DNA from: Methanobrevibacter sp.
GTDB taxonomy: Archaea; Methanobacteriota; Methanobacteria; Methanobacteriales; Methanobacteriaceae
Length of the DNA stretch: 9,825 nucleotides
NCBI GenBank assembly: GCA_030539985.1
Contig: JAUNXD010000046.1
Location: forward strand, 1 to 9,825
Reading direction: 5' to 3'
Below, piece by piece: positions 1 to 5,914 of this stretch. Position numbers and translations under genes: made by a program. The notes beneath the pieces are model-generated. The model was not told the DNA's origin, made no database searches, and worked only from the letters and a program-made list of their open reading frames with translations. Position 1 is the stretch's first letter, and each line of letters opens with the position of its first letter.

Positions 1-228
1 ATAAATCATCTGAAAACGGAATTTGGAATATGCAAAAACTATAATCCTAATTTCCGACCTATTGTAAACAAATCAATTGAAAACATTAATGTTGGGGATG
101 AAACCATTTACTTGTTTTCTGATACTGCAGAAAATCTATCAAAATTAAAAACAATGATTTGCGAAAAAATTATGCAAATTGATTCTGATTTTGAAATTGA
201 AGTTAAACCATTCAGGTTTATAGATTAA
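1..228 (+). CDS. C-terminal end of an unknown protein (5' end outside window)
   Basis: An open frame runs without a stop from the first base to TAA at 226-228, giving 75 residues that end in VKPFRFID. There is no credible start inside: the only Met codons are late and followed by short tails. The gene is therefore most likely cut by the window edge. The fragment is soluble and mixed in charge, with no membrane segment. It has a segment of the form GDETIYLFSDT followed by a Lys/Glu-rich helix-like stretch. I do not recognise the family. It converges on the broken CDF gene, with 47 bp between the two stops. That gap has no strong T tract, so no clear terminator is visible. The coding call rests on the open frame reaching the edge and plausible protein composition only. 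Confidence 0.55.
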   Translation: MNHLKTEFGICKNYNPNFRPIVNKSIENINVGDETIYLFSDTAENLSKLKTMICEKIMQIDSDFEIEVKPFRFID

Positions 229-267
229 GTTCGAGTAACTAAGATTTCTTCAAATTTTGAAATTGAA
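188..267. repeat. 14-bp direct repeat pair, end of unknown gene and intergenic
   Basis: The sequence ATTTTGAAATTGAA occurs at 188-201, inside the end of the plus-strand partial gene, and again at 254-267, just before the stop of the truncated CDF gene. The copies are 66 bp apart, start to start. They lie beside a place where the 3' part of a transporter gene is missing, so they could be a trace of rearrangement. In DNA this AT-rich, a chance match of this length is also possible. Confidence 0.35.
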
Positions 268-275
268 ATGAAACA

Positions 276-560
276 TTATGTGAAACATATTATTGGGCTG
301 TTGCATCTGCAAACGTGCGGAAGTGTTTCCACTTTGAAATATCTGCATCTCTGTTGTTCATTAGGCGGTCTGGATGTGATTATTATTGCAAAAATGCTGA
401 CAAGATTTGCTACTCCGTCATAAAGGGAGTCATAACCGGCAGTGATTATGCTTAAAATGTTGGTTTGAAATCCATAGAATATTTTAACTGCAGTTACAAT
501 GAGGTTTAAAACTAAGATAATTCTCAGGATTTTACGTACTTTGCTGTAATATTCTTCCAA
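276..560 (-). pseudogene. truncated cation diffusion facilitator (CDF) transporter remnant
   Basis: The 94-residue product matches the start of CDF-family metal efflux proteins: a short basic N-terminus, membrane helix 1 at about 12-30, and helix 2 at about 34-63. Helix 2 carries DSLYD at 44-48, the usual site of two metal-ligand acidic residues. The conserved loop that normally reads like DHRYGHxKxETL is degraded to NEQQRCRYFKVETL, with the His and Gly positions lost. About 14 unrelated residues follow, then TAA. Full CDF proteins have about 300 residues, six helices and a cytoplasmic domain, so roughly two thirds is missing, including the second metal-site helix. The only start codon at the right place is TTG (560-558), preceded by GGGGA. 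It lies 21 nt after the Nog1 stop and would be the last gene of that operon. It is almost certainly non-functional as a transporter. Confidence 0.75.
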
Positions 561-581
561 TTGTTTCCCCGATACTAAATA

Positions 582-1604
582 TTAGTAATAATCGTCATCA
601 TCTTCTTCAACAGTTCTTTCGATTTTTTTAATTCTGCGTATTACCTTATTAATTTCATCTATTCCTTCACCCTCAATGGCGGAAATGAAAATGGATTTGT
701 TCTCATCATCAATGTATTCATTAAGATATTCCCTATCTTCGATTAAATCCATTTTATTGAACAAATAATATACTGGAATGTCTGAAAAAATCTTTTCAAT
801 CTGTTTTAATAGATTATATTGATTGTCCAGGTGGAATCCGCAGGTTTCTGAAGCGTCGAAAATGAATAGGATTGCATCTGCCAAATGTTCAAGAGCAACG
901 ATAGCGTTCATTTCAATGTCATTCATCTCCAAAACAGGTCTGTCCAGAAGTCCTGGAGTATCAATGATTTGTATGCTTCTCCAGTGCATCTCGGTATGGC
1001 CTATCTGAATACCTTTGGTTGTAAATGGGTAATTTGCAACTTGAGGATCCGCTCCAGTAATCTGTCTTAGCAATGTTGATTTTCCAACGTTAGGAAAACC
1101 TGCAATCACGATTGTTGTTGCATCAAAATCGATTGTAGGCATGTTTCTTAGGTTTTGCTTTGCAAAATCAAGAAAGTCCAAATCCTTTTTGATTTTATTT
1201 ATTACTGAAGCTATTCTTCCATAAGCCTGTTTTTGAATTGCAGTTGCCTTTTCTGATGGATTTTTCCTGATTTTAGCACCATATTCCTTTTCAAGTTGGG
1301 TTATGATTCCATATGCCCAATTTAATCCACCAAGGGCCTGTTTCATGTCATCCACACCAACGGTAATGTCAATGTAGTCCTGATAAAATGGGTGCATGCT
1401 TTCAATTTCTGGAACTGCATCCAATATTGATTTCAATTTATCCTTAATAACCTGGCAAGAAGTAACAACTCTTCTCTCTTCAATTCTTTTTCCTTTTAAA
1501 TGTTTTGGTATTTTCTGACTTCTGATTAAGTCAGCTTGTTTTTTACCACGGCTGAATCCCTTATCCAAAATCTCATCAGGCGTTGGTATTGTTGGTATCA
1601 TCAT
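582..1604 (-). CDS. Nog1-family GTP-binding protein
   Basis: This is a P-loop GTPase of the archaeal Nog1 type (Obg-related), a family tied to large ribosomal subunit assembly in eukaryotes and thought to be similar in archaea. From the preferred start it has 340 residues. An N-terminal helical region (about 1-155) starts with IPTIPTPDEILDKGFSRGKKQ, typical of this family. The G domain shows G1 GFPNVGKS (169-176), G2 NYPFTTKGI (191-199), G3 DTPG (215-218), G4 NKMD (283-286) and G5 SAIEG (308-312). The tail ends in EEDDDDYY. The frame stays open 45 nt further upstream, but that extension overlaps the AMMECR1 gene. The ATG at 1604 has AGTGAT just before it and lies 7 nt after the AMMECR1 stop, so it is the better start. 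It is the third gene of the tldD operon. Confidence 0.9.
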   Translation of the reverse strand: MMIPTIPTPDEILDKGFSRGKKQADLIRSQKIPKHLKGKRIEERRVVTSCQVIKDKLKSILDAVPEIESMHPFYQDYIDITVGVDDMKQALGGLNWAYGIITQLEKEYGAKIRKNPSEKATAIQKQAYGRIASVINKIKKDLDFLDFAKQNLRNMPTIDFDATTIVIAGFPNVGKSTLLRQITGADPQVANYPFTTKGIQIGHTEMHWRSIQIIDTPGLLDRPVLEMNDIEMNAIVALEHLADAILFIFDASETCGFHLDNQYNLLKQIEKIFSDIPVYYLFNKMDLIEDREYLNEYIDDENKSIFISAIEGEGIDEINKVIRRIKKIERTVEEDDDDYY

Positions 1605-1611
1605 TTTATCA

Positions 1612-2169
1612 CTATTTAAAAATCTGTCCTTGGAATTTATACACGTCACAGCTTTCGTCCATCCAGCTGTCAGCGCTGATTCCCGCTTTCATGCAGGTAT
1701 GATCTAAAAAGTCTTCTTTTGTAAATGCATTTTCTGTTGCAACTTGTGGAAGCAATAATCCTCTTGCATATCCTTTTTGAATAATCAATCCGTCACGTCC
1801 GATTTCAATTTCATCAAGGTACTGTTCATAATGTGCCACTTCGATAAGCTGAGGTTTTGTAAGGACAGTTACTTCAAAATCAAGCTCCTCAAATTCTTTG
1901 TTACTGACCTGTGGAAATCTGGGATCATTGAATGCGGCAGACAGTGCCACTTCCATTGTCGCATCAATGGCGGGTTTTATAGGTTCTGCATATCCGATGC
2001 ATCCTCTTAAATTGCTCTTTTTATTTAAAGTAACAAAGACTCCCAATTTTTCATCCAATTCAATCGGATAATCTGTTGGTTTTACCATATGTTTGCCGGT
2101 TTCTAAAAAGTATTTTATTGTCTCTTTTGACAAATCAACCAAGTATTTTCCAGCTCTTTCACTTATCAT
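1612..2169 (-). CDS. AMMECR1-family protein
   Basis: The 185-residue product is a full-length archaeal AMMECR1-domain protein. The family hallmark LRGCIGY is present at 54-60, with Cys57 in the position invariant across the family. Other conserved blocks follow: a PAIDATMEVALSAAFNDPRFP stretch with the usual SAAFxDPRF pattern, and LLLPQVATE near 140. Family members occur in archaea, bacteria and eukaryotes. The molecular function is not settled; the conserved Cys-containing motif has been taken to suggest an enzyme. Its ATG shares one base with the TAA of tldD (TAATG). A strong GGAGGT (2183-2178) lies 8 nt before the start, inside the end of tldD, so translation of the two is probably coupled. 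The Nog1 gene follows 7 nt later. No signal peptide or membrane helix is seen. Confidence 0.92.
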   Translation of the reverse strand: MISERAGKYLVDLSKETIKYFLETGKHMVKPTDYPIELDEKLGVFVTLNKKSNLRGCIGYAEPIKPAIDATMEVALSAAFNDPRFPQVSNKEFEELDFEVTVLTKPQLIEVAHYEQYLDEIEIGRDGLIIQKGYARGLLLPQVATENAFTKEDFLDHTCMKAGISADSWMDESCDVYKFQGQIFK

Positions 2170-3539
2170 TATCCCATACCTCCAACAAGTGCATTTAAAA
2201 TTCTTGTATGTGGTCCTCCGTCACCTACCGGTGCGGTTTGACCGTCCTTTCCGCAGAATCCAACACTTAATTTAAAATCATTTCCGATAGCATCAATGTT
2301 CTTTAAGGTTTCCAGAATGTTTCCGGATAGGGAAACGTCTCTTAGAGGAGTCGTTTTTTCACCGTTTTCAATTAAGTATCCTTCAGCTGCGTTAAATTGG
2401 AAAATACCTTTGCCTGTATCTACTTGCCCTCCTCTTGAGCCTTTAAGATAGATTCCATAATCGATATCTTCAAATAACTCTTCAACATTATTGTCTCCGG
2501 GTTGCAGGAAAGTATTGCTCATACGGACAATCGGCTGGTCAGCAATGATCGACCTTGCATTTCCGGATGATGTCATGCCTAATTTTGATGAGGTTTCTCT
2601 TGAATTTAGAAGTGAAATCAATTTTCCATCTTTCACCAATTGATTAGGTTTTGTTTTAACCCCTTCAACGTCATACGGATAATATCCGAAGCCGTCCCTT
2701 AAGCTTGCATCATCAAAGATATTGACGATATCAGAGGCAATTTGAGTTCCTACTTTATCTTTTAGTATGGAATCATTTTGCAATATCAAATCCCCTTCAA
2801 CCGCATGGCCTAACGCTTCATGAATCAGCACTCCGGTCAATTCAGGGTCAGCTATTACCGGAAACTGTCCAGAAGGTGCAGGTGAAGCATCAAGCAATCT
2901 TACGGCCTTTTCACCGATATTTCTTCCAAATTCTTCAATGTCTGCATCAGCAATGATTTCAAAACCTTTTACTCCACCAAGGCTTCCGTGTCCAAATTGT
3001 ATTATTTCGCCATTGGTGGCAGATGCATTCAGCGCCATTCTCACTCTTGATGTTTTTACCTGAATTTCACTGCCGTCACTGTTCATGAACAGTTCATTCA
3101 CCTCACTGTCTCCGTAACTGACTGTTGTACTGTTCACCTTATCAACTGTTGCAGCATCATTGGCCTCTTTCATGATGTCCTTTTTCTCTTCAATGGATAT
3201 GTCTTTAAAAGGTATTTTGACATCAGTTTCAACTTTGTCTTTGATGATGTCACTTTCGGATAAGCTTACATCTCCTTTAAGTGAAGCAGATAATTTTAAT
3301 GCTGTTTCGGTTATTTCTTCAATTTTTGATAAGTCTGTTGTATATGCAAAACCCCAAGCTCCATTATTTAACACTCTGATTCTTGCTCCTAAACTCATTC
3401 CAGTGTTAATTTCATCTACATTTCCATCTTTCATTAATATGGAAGTGTTATTACCTTTTCCACATCTAATATCCATGTAGTCTACTTTAGGGAGAGTTTT
3501 TGCAATAATATTTTCGAATAAATTTATATATTCTTCCAT
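2169..3539 (-). CDS. tldD: TldD/PmbA-family metalloprotease (TldD type)
   Basis: The product (456 residues from the chosen start) is a TldD-type peptidase, a family whose TldD subunit carries the active site and works with TldE/PmbA to cut or mature unfolded peptides. The zinc motif HEALGHAVEGD begins at His240, giving the HExxxH pattern. The late CGKDGQ motif (Cys429) matches the position of the third metal ligand in the family. Length is normal. An in-frame GTG exists at 3548, but it belongs to the sequence GAGTGATTGTAATG, in which GTGAT is the ribosome binding site, so ATG at 3539 is the better start. No TldE/PmbA partner gene lies in the window. It is the first gene of an operon with AMMECR1 and Nog1. 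Cytoplasmic; no signal peptide. Confidence 0.92.
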   Translation of the reverse strand: MEEYINLFENIIAKTLPKVDYMDIRCGKGNNTSILMKDGNVDEINTGMSLGARIRVLNNGAWGFAYTTDLSKIEEITETALKLSASLKGDVSLSESDIIKDKVETDVKIPFKDISIEEKKDIMKEANDAATVDKVNSTTVSYGDSEVNELFMNSDGSEIQVKTSRVRMALNASATNGEIIQFGHGSLGGVKGFEIIADADIEEFGRNIGEKAVRLLDASPAPSGQFPVIADPELTGVLIHEALGHAVEGDLILQNDSILKDKVGTQIASDIVNIFDDASLRDGFGYYPYDVEGVKTKPNQLVKDGKLISLLNSRETSSKLGMTSSGNARSIIADQPIVRMSNTFLQPGDNNVEELFEDIDYGIYLKGSRGGQVDTGKGIFQFNAAEGYLIENGEKTTPLRDVSLSGNILETLKNIDAIGNDFKLSVGFCGKDGQTAPVGDGGPHTRILNALVGGMG

Positions 3540-3585
3540 TACAATCACTCAATAAGATTTAATCATTATTAGATATTGATTACAT

Positions 3586-3596
3586 CTTAAATAAAA
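3586..3596 (-). promoter_or_regulatory. possible TATA box of the tldD operon
   Basis: On the minus strand the sequence reads TTTTATTTAAG, an AT-rich match to the archaeal box A. Using the usual spacing of about 25 bp, transcription would begin near 3564 and leave a leader of about 25 nt before the ATG at 3539. The surrounding 97-bp gap is generally AT-rich, so this is a plausible but weak call. Confidence 0.35.
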
Positions 3597-3612
3597 GTTG
3601 TTTTTTGTGGGT

Positions 3613-3635
3613 TAAAAAAATAAAAAGAAAAAAAT
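3613..3635 (-). terminator. T-tract terminator after the secreted-protein gene
   Basis: Ten to 30 nt after the stop of the secreted-protein gene, the minus strand carries runs of 7, 5 and 7 T interrupted by single other bases. No strong hairpin precedes it. Runs of T alone are typical archaeal termination signals. This separates the secreted-protein gene from the tldD operon. Confidence 0.6.
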
Positions 3636-3645
3636 GTTGTTAATA

Positions 3646-4092
3646 TTAGTCAAGGGTTGCCGGGTCAATTGGTTCCAGATTGTTTAATTTGTTAACCTCT
3701 TCTAATGAATCATAAAGATTATCCAATGTTGTGTTTCCGGAAACTGAGCAGTCCCAAACTTCTATTACATAGTTTGTATCATTAATCTTAACAAGTTCGC
3801 ATACGCCGGTCATGTCATTAACTTCATCTGTGAAATTGAATGTGTTGTTTAGTTTTCCAGGTTCAACGGTGTATTTGACATCACGGTCATTTTCAAATTC
3901 ATCATCCAAATCACCCATCTCTTTTTCAGATATTATATCGATTGCAATGGTTTCGTCTGCATTATTGTAACTGCCGTTGGATAAAGTAGTGTATCCGTCA
4001 GCAACTTTAAAATCGGAAAGTTCTACGGCTGAAACAATTCCAATTGCACAAATTAATATCAATAGTGCTATGCTAATTTTTGCAATTTTCAT
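3646..4092 (-). CDS. small secreted protein of unknown function
   Basis: The 148-residue product begins with a classical signal peptide: basic MKIAK, a hydrophobic core ALLILICAIGIVSA, and a probable cut after Ala22. The mature part (about 126 residues) is acidic and has no second membrane helix, lipobox or sortase-like signal. It has five N-glycosylation sequons (NGS, NNT, NFT, NDT, NTT), which fits an exported archaeal glycoprotein. Two Cys remain in the mature part (in the VCELV and WDCSV segments) and could form a disulfide. I do not recognise a named domain. The ATG is preceded by GGTGATACA. A TATA-like element and a DtxR-like palindrome lie just upstream, so metal control is possible. 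It is divergent from the FAD/Fe-S oxidoreductase and followed by its own T-tract terminator, so it is probably transcribed alone. Confidence 0.85.
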   Translation of the reverse strand: MKIAKISIALLILICAIGIVSAVELSDFKVADGYTTLSNGSYNNADETIAIDIISEKEMGDLDDEFENDRDVKYTVEPGKLNNTFNFTDEVNDMTGVCELVKINDTNYVIEVWDCSVSGNTTLDNLYDSLEEVNKLNNLEPIDPATLD

Positions 4093-4111
4093 TGTATCAC
4101 CAATTAATTAT

Positions 4112-4125
4112 TTAGGCATACCTAA
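4112..4125. promoter_or_regulatory. DtxR/IdeR/MntR-like operator palindrome
   Basis: TTAGGCATACCTAA is a perfect 5+5 inverted repeat with a 4-bp centre. The TTAGG...CCTAA arms are those of metal-dependent DtxR-family operators. The symmetry extends imperfectly into the AT-rich flanks (about 4102-4136). It lies between the likely TATA box (4128-4136) and the likely start of transcription (about 4105) of the secreted-protein gene, where a bound repressor would block the polymerase. It could also affect the divergent oxidoreductase gene. The regulator itself is not in this window. Confidence 0.55.
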
Positions 4126-4127
4126 TA

Positions 4128-4136
4128 CATATAATT
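4128..4136 (-). promoter_or_regulatory. likely TATA box of the secreted-protein gene
   Basis: The minus strand reads ATTATATGT, a good box A match. Usual spacing puts transcription start near 4105, leaving a leader of about 13 nt that still contains the GGTGAT ribosome binding site (4101-4096). The TTAGGCATACCTAA palindrome begins directly downstream. Confidence 0.5.
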
Positions 4137-4141
4137 TTTTG

Positions 4142-4167
4142 TATTGAAGTTCAATATTATCATGATA
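4142..4167. repeat. two adjacent palindromes upstream of the oxidoreductase promoter
   Basis: TATTGAAGTTCAATA (4142-4156) is a 7+7 inverted repeat around a single G. TATCATGATA (4158-4167) is a perfect 10-bp palindrome. Both lie just upstream of the probable TATA box of the oxidoreductase gene (4171-4178), where BRE-proximal activators or repressors bind. Neither matches a motif I can name. Confidence 0.45.
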
Positions 4168-4170
4168 GTT

Positions 4171-4178
4171 TTTTATAG
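4171..4178 (+). promoter_or_regulatory. likely TATA box of the oxidoreductase gene
   Basis: TTTTATAG sits at the right distance for transcription to begin near 4200, leaving a leader of about 20 nt before the ATG at 4223. A perfect 12-bp palindrome, TAACAATTGTTA (4193-4204), would cover the start site. Other AT-rich runs nearby (4181-4194) are too close to the start codon to leave a ribosome binding site. Confidence 0.45.
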
Positions 4179-4192
4179 GATAATAAATAATA

Positions 4193-4204
4193 TAACAATT
4201 GTTA
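4193..4204. repeat. 12-bp perfect palindrome at the probable transcription start
   Basis: TAACAATTGTTA reads the same on both strands. It lies 10 bp before the GGTGAT ribosome binding site of the oxidoreductase gene and overlaps its predicted transcription start, a position suited to a repressor. No known operator family is assigned. Confidence 0.4.
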
Positions 4205-4222
4205 AAAAATTTTGGTGATGTA

Positions 4223-5431
4223 ATGTTTATTATTATAGGAACAGGTGCAGGCGGAGCAATAATTGCAAGAGAACTGGCGAAAAATGACTTTCCGGTAACA
4301 ATTATTGAAAAAGGACCATATATAAAATCAAAAGATGCGTTTAACTATTACGATAAATACAATGACAGTGTGGATTTGTTGACCACAACATGCATTGGCG
4401 GGGCAACAATAGTTTCCATGTCTAACATGGTAAGGGCACTGGATGAGGAACTGCTTGATTTTGATGTAGATTTGACTGATGCATATGAATATGTGGAAGA
4501 TTTAATCAATGTTCATCAATTGGATGATTCCCATATTGGAAAAGGAACTCAAGGGTTTTTGGATGCCGGCAGAGAACTCGAACTCAATACATTAAAGATG
4601 CCAAAGGCAATAAGGGAAGAGGACTGTATCCAATGTGGTAAATGTGCATTCGGATGTCCTGCAGATGCAAAATGGTCCGGAAAAGACTTTGTTGATGAGG
4701 CGGTTGATGCCGGTGCAACATTGATAACCGAAGCTGAGGTCATTGAAGTGACATCACAAAACGGAAAGACCACCGGTGTAAAATACATTAAAGACGGTGA
4801 AGAGCAATTTTTAAAAGCCGACACTGTTGTATTGTCAGCCGGTGCAATCGGATCAACATTGATTTTGCGAAACTCTCAAATAAAAGGTGTTGGTGAAGAG
4901 ATATTCTTCGACCCGTTCGTATCCGTTGGAGGATACATTAAAGATATTAATTTTAATAGCGAAGTTCAGATGGCAGGATTGGTCATCGGCAAAAACTTCG
5001 TATTGTCCCCACATTTCTCATCATTTATTAAAGGCAATATTGATGATGAAAAAGTTGATGACAAGGATATATTCAGCATAATGGTTAAAACAGCGGATGA
5101 ATGCAAGGGGCATGTTGATGAGAATGGGGATGTTGTTAAAATAAATACTATTAATGATATCAGATATCTCTCAGAAGGGGTGGCTACAGCAGGTTTGATT
5201 CTTGAAAAGATGGGTGTCGACCCGAAAACTATCGGTTCAACAGTTTATAGAGGAGCGCATCCTGGCGGAACCGCACCGATTGGAAAAACAGTGGACAGCA
5301 ATCTTGAAACTGAAATTTCCAACCTTTTTGTTTGTGATGCAAGCGTATTGCCGATATCTCCGGGAAAACCACCAATATTAACAATACTTGCCTTAGCTAA
5401 AAGATTGGCAGATTATTTAAAAAATGAATAG
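4223..5431 (+). CDS. FAD-dependent GMC-like oxidoreductase with an internal Fe-S motif
   Basis: The 402-residue product starts with a Rossmann FAD-binding motif, MFIIIGTGAGGAIIAREL, ending in an acidic strand (TIIEKG). CIGGATIVSM (57-66) is the second flavin-contact block. CIQCGKCAFGCP (Cys135, 138, 141, 145) is a CxxCxxCxxxCP arrangement able to hold one 4Fe-4S cluster. The C-terminus has the GMC signature: AHPGGTAPIG with His346, the likely catalytic base, then NLFVCDASVLP and a final helix. The second active-site residue of many GMC enzymes lies in an NP pair; here it reads GKPP. It is shorter than typical GMC enzymes (500-600 residues), with a reduced substrate domain. The substrate is unknown. 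A TTG at 4199 is in frame, but GGTGAT (4214-4219) precedes ATG 4223, the better start. Probably cytoplasmic. Divergent from the secreted-protein gene. Confidence 0.85.
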   Translation: MFIIIGTGAGGAIIARELAKNDFPVTIIEKGPYIKSKDAFNYYDKYNDSVDLLTTTCIGGATIVSMSNMVRALDEELLDFDVDLTDAYEYVEDLINVHQLDDSHIGKGTQGFLDAGRELELNTLKMPKAIREEDCIQCGKCAFGCPADAKWSGKDFVDEAVDAGATLITEAEVIEVTSQNGKTTGVKYIKDGEEQFLKADTVVLSAGAIGSTLILRNSQIKGVGEEIFFDPFVSVGGYIKDINFNSEVQMAGLVIGKNFVLSPHFSSFIKGNIDDEKVDDKDIFSIMVKTADECKGHVDENGDVVKINTINDIRYLSEGVATAGLILEKMGVDPKTIGSTVYRGAHPGGTAPIGKTVDSNLETEISNLFVCDASVLPISPGKPPILTILALAKRLADYLKNE

Positions 5432-5435
5432 AAGA

Positions 5436-5906
5436 TTATTCGAATTGTTTATCGATATCTTCTGTTTTTATTAATTTTTCGCAGTAATGGCACCTGACGA
5501 CTGGGGGAAACTCATTAACCACATTGAAAACTGGTGTTATAGGCTCATTTTCATAATTTGTAATGCATTTTGGATTGGTACATTTAATTATTGAAGTAAT
5601 TTTTTCAGGAAGAACAATTTTATCCTTTTTGATAGGTTTAAAATCTCTAATAATGTTTATTGTTGCTTTTGGAGCAATTAAAGCGATTTGATTAAGTTCT
5701 TCATGATCAACTTCTCTGTTTTCAATTTTTACAATGTCCTTTCTTCCAATTTCTCCAGAGGTGACATTCATTGCCACGGTAACATTTGCGGTGTCAGCAT
5801 CGGGTAAATCTAAAATCTTAAGAATGTGCAGTGCCTTATTAGCAGTAATATGGTCAATTACAGTACCGTTTTCAATTGCTCTGATTTTTAATTCTGATTT
5901 CACCAT
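5436..5906 (-). CDS. pyrI: aspartate carbamoyltransferase regulatory chain
   Basis: The 156-residue product is a full-length PyrI, the nucleotide-binding regulatory chain of aspartate carbamoyltransferase, first committed step of pyrimidine synthesis. The N-terminal allosteric domain begins LKIRAIENGTVIDHITANKAL. The C-terminal zinc domain has Cys109, Cys114, Cys139 and Cys142 in the CxxxxC...CxxC pattern (CTNPKC and CHYC). In this family the zinc domain contacts the catalytic PyrB chain, which is not encoded in the window. The ATG follows AGGTGATTCG, a good ribosome binding site. It is the last gene of the hisA operon, 8 nt after the flavodoxin gene. Its TAA lies 4 bp from the stop of the convergent oxidoreductase gene, so any terminator must lie inside that gene. 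Confidence 0.96.
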   Translation of the reverse strand: MVKSELKIRAIENGTVIDHITANKALHILKILDLPDADTANVTVAMNVTSGEIGRKDIVKIENREVDHEELNQIALIAPKATINIIRDFKPIKKDKIVLPEKITSIIKCTNPKCITNYENEPITPVFNVVNEFPPVVRCHYCEKLIKTEDIDKQFE

Positions 5907-5914
5907 CGAATCAC

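Noticed and set aside
229..360. Recovering the rest of the CDF transporter by a frameshift past its stop
   Set aside because: All three minus-strand frames were read across this stretch. None restores the expected ETLAS-like helix 3 sequence, and all hit stops, so a simple frameshift does not explain the loss.
3160..3480. Plus-strand open frame of about 100 codons opposite tldD
   Set aside because: It is the mirror of a conserved coding region, has no ribosome binding site of the local type, and resembles no protein.
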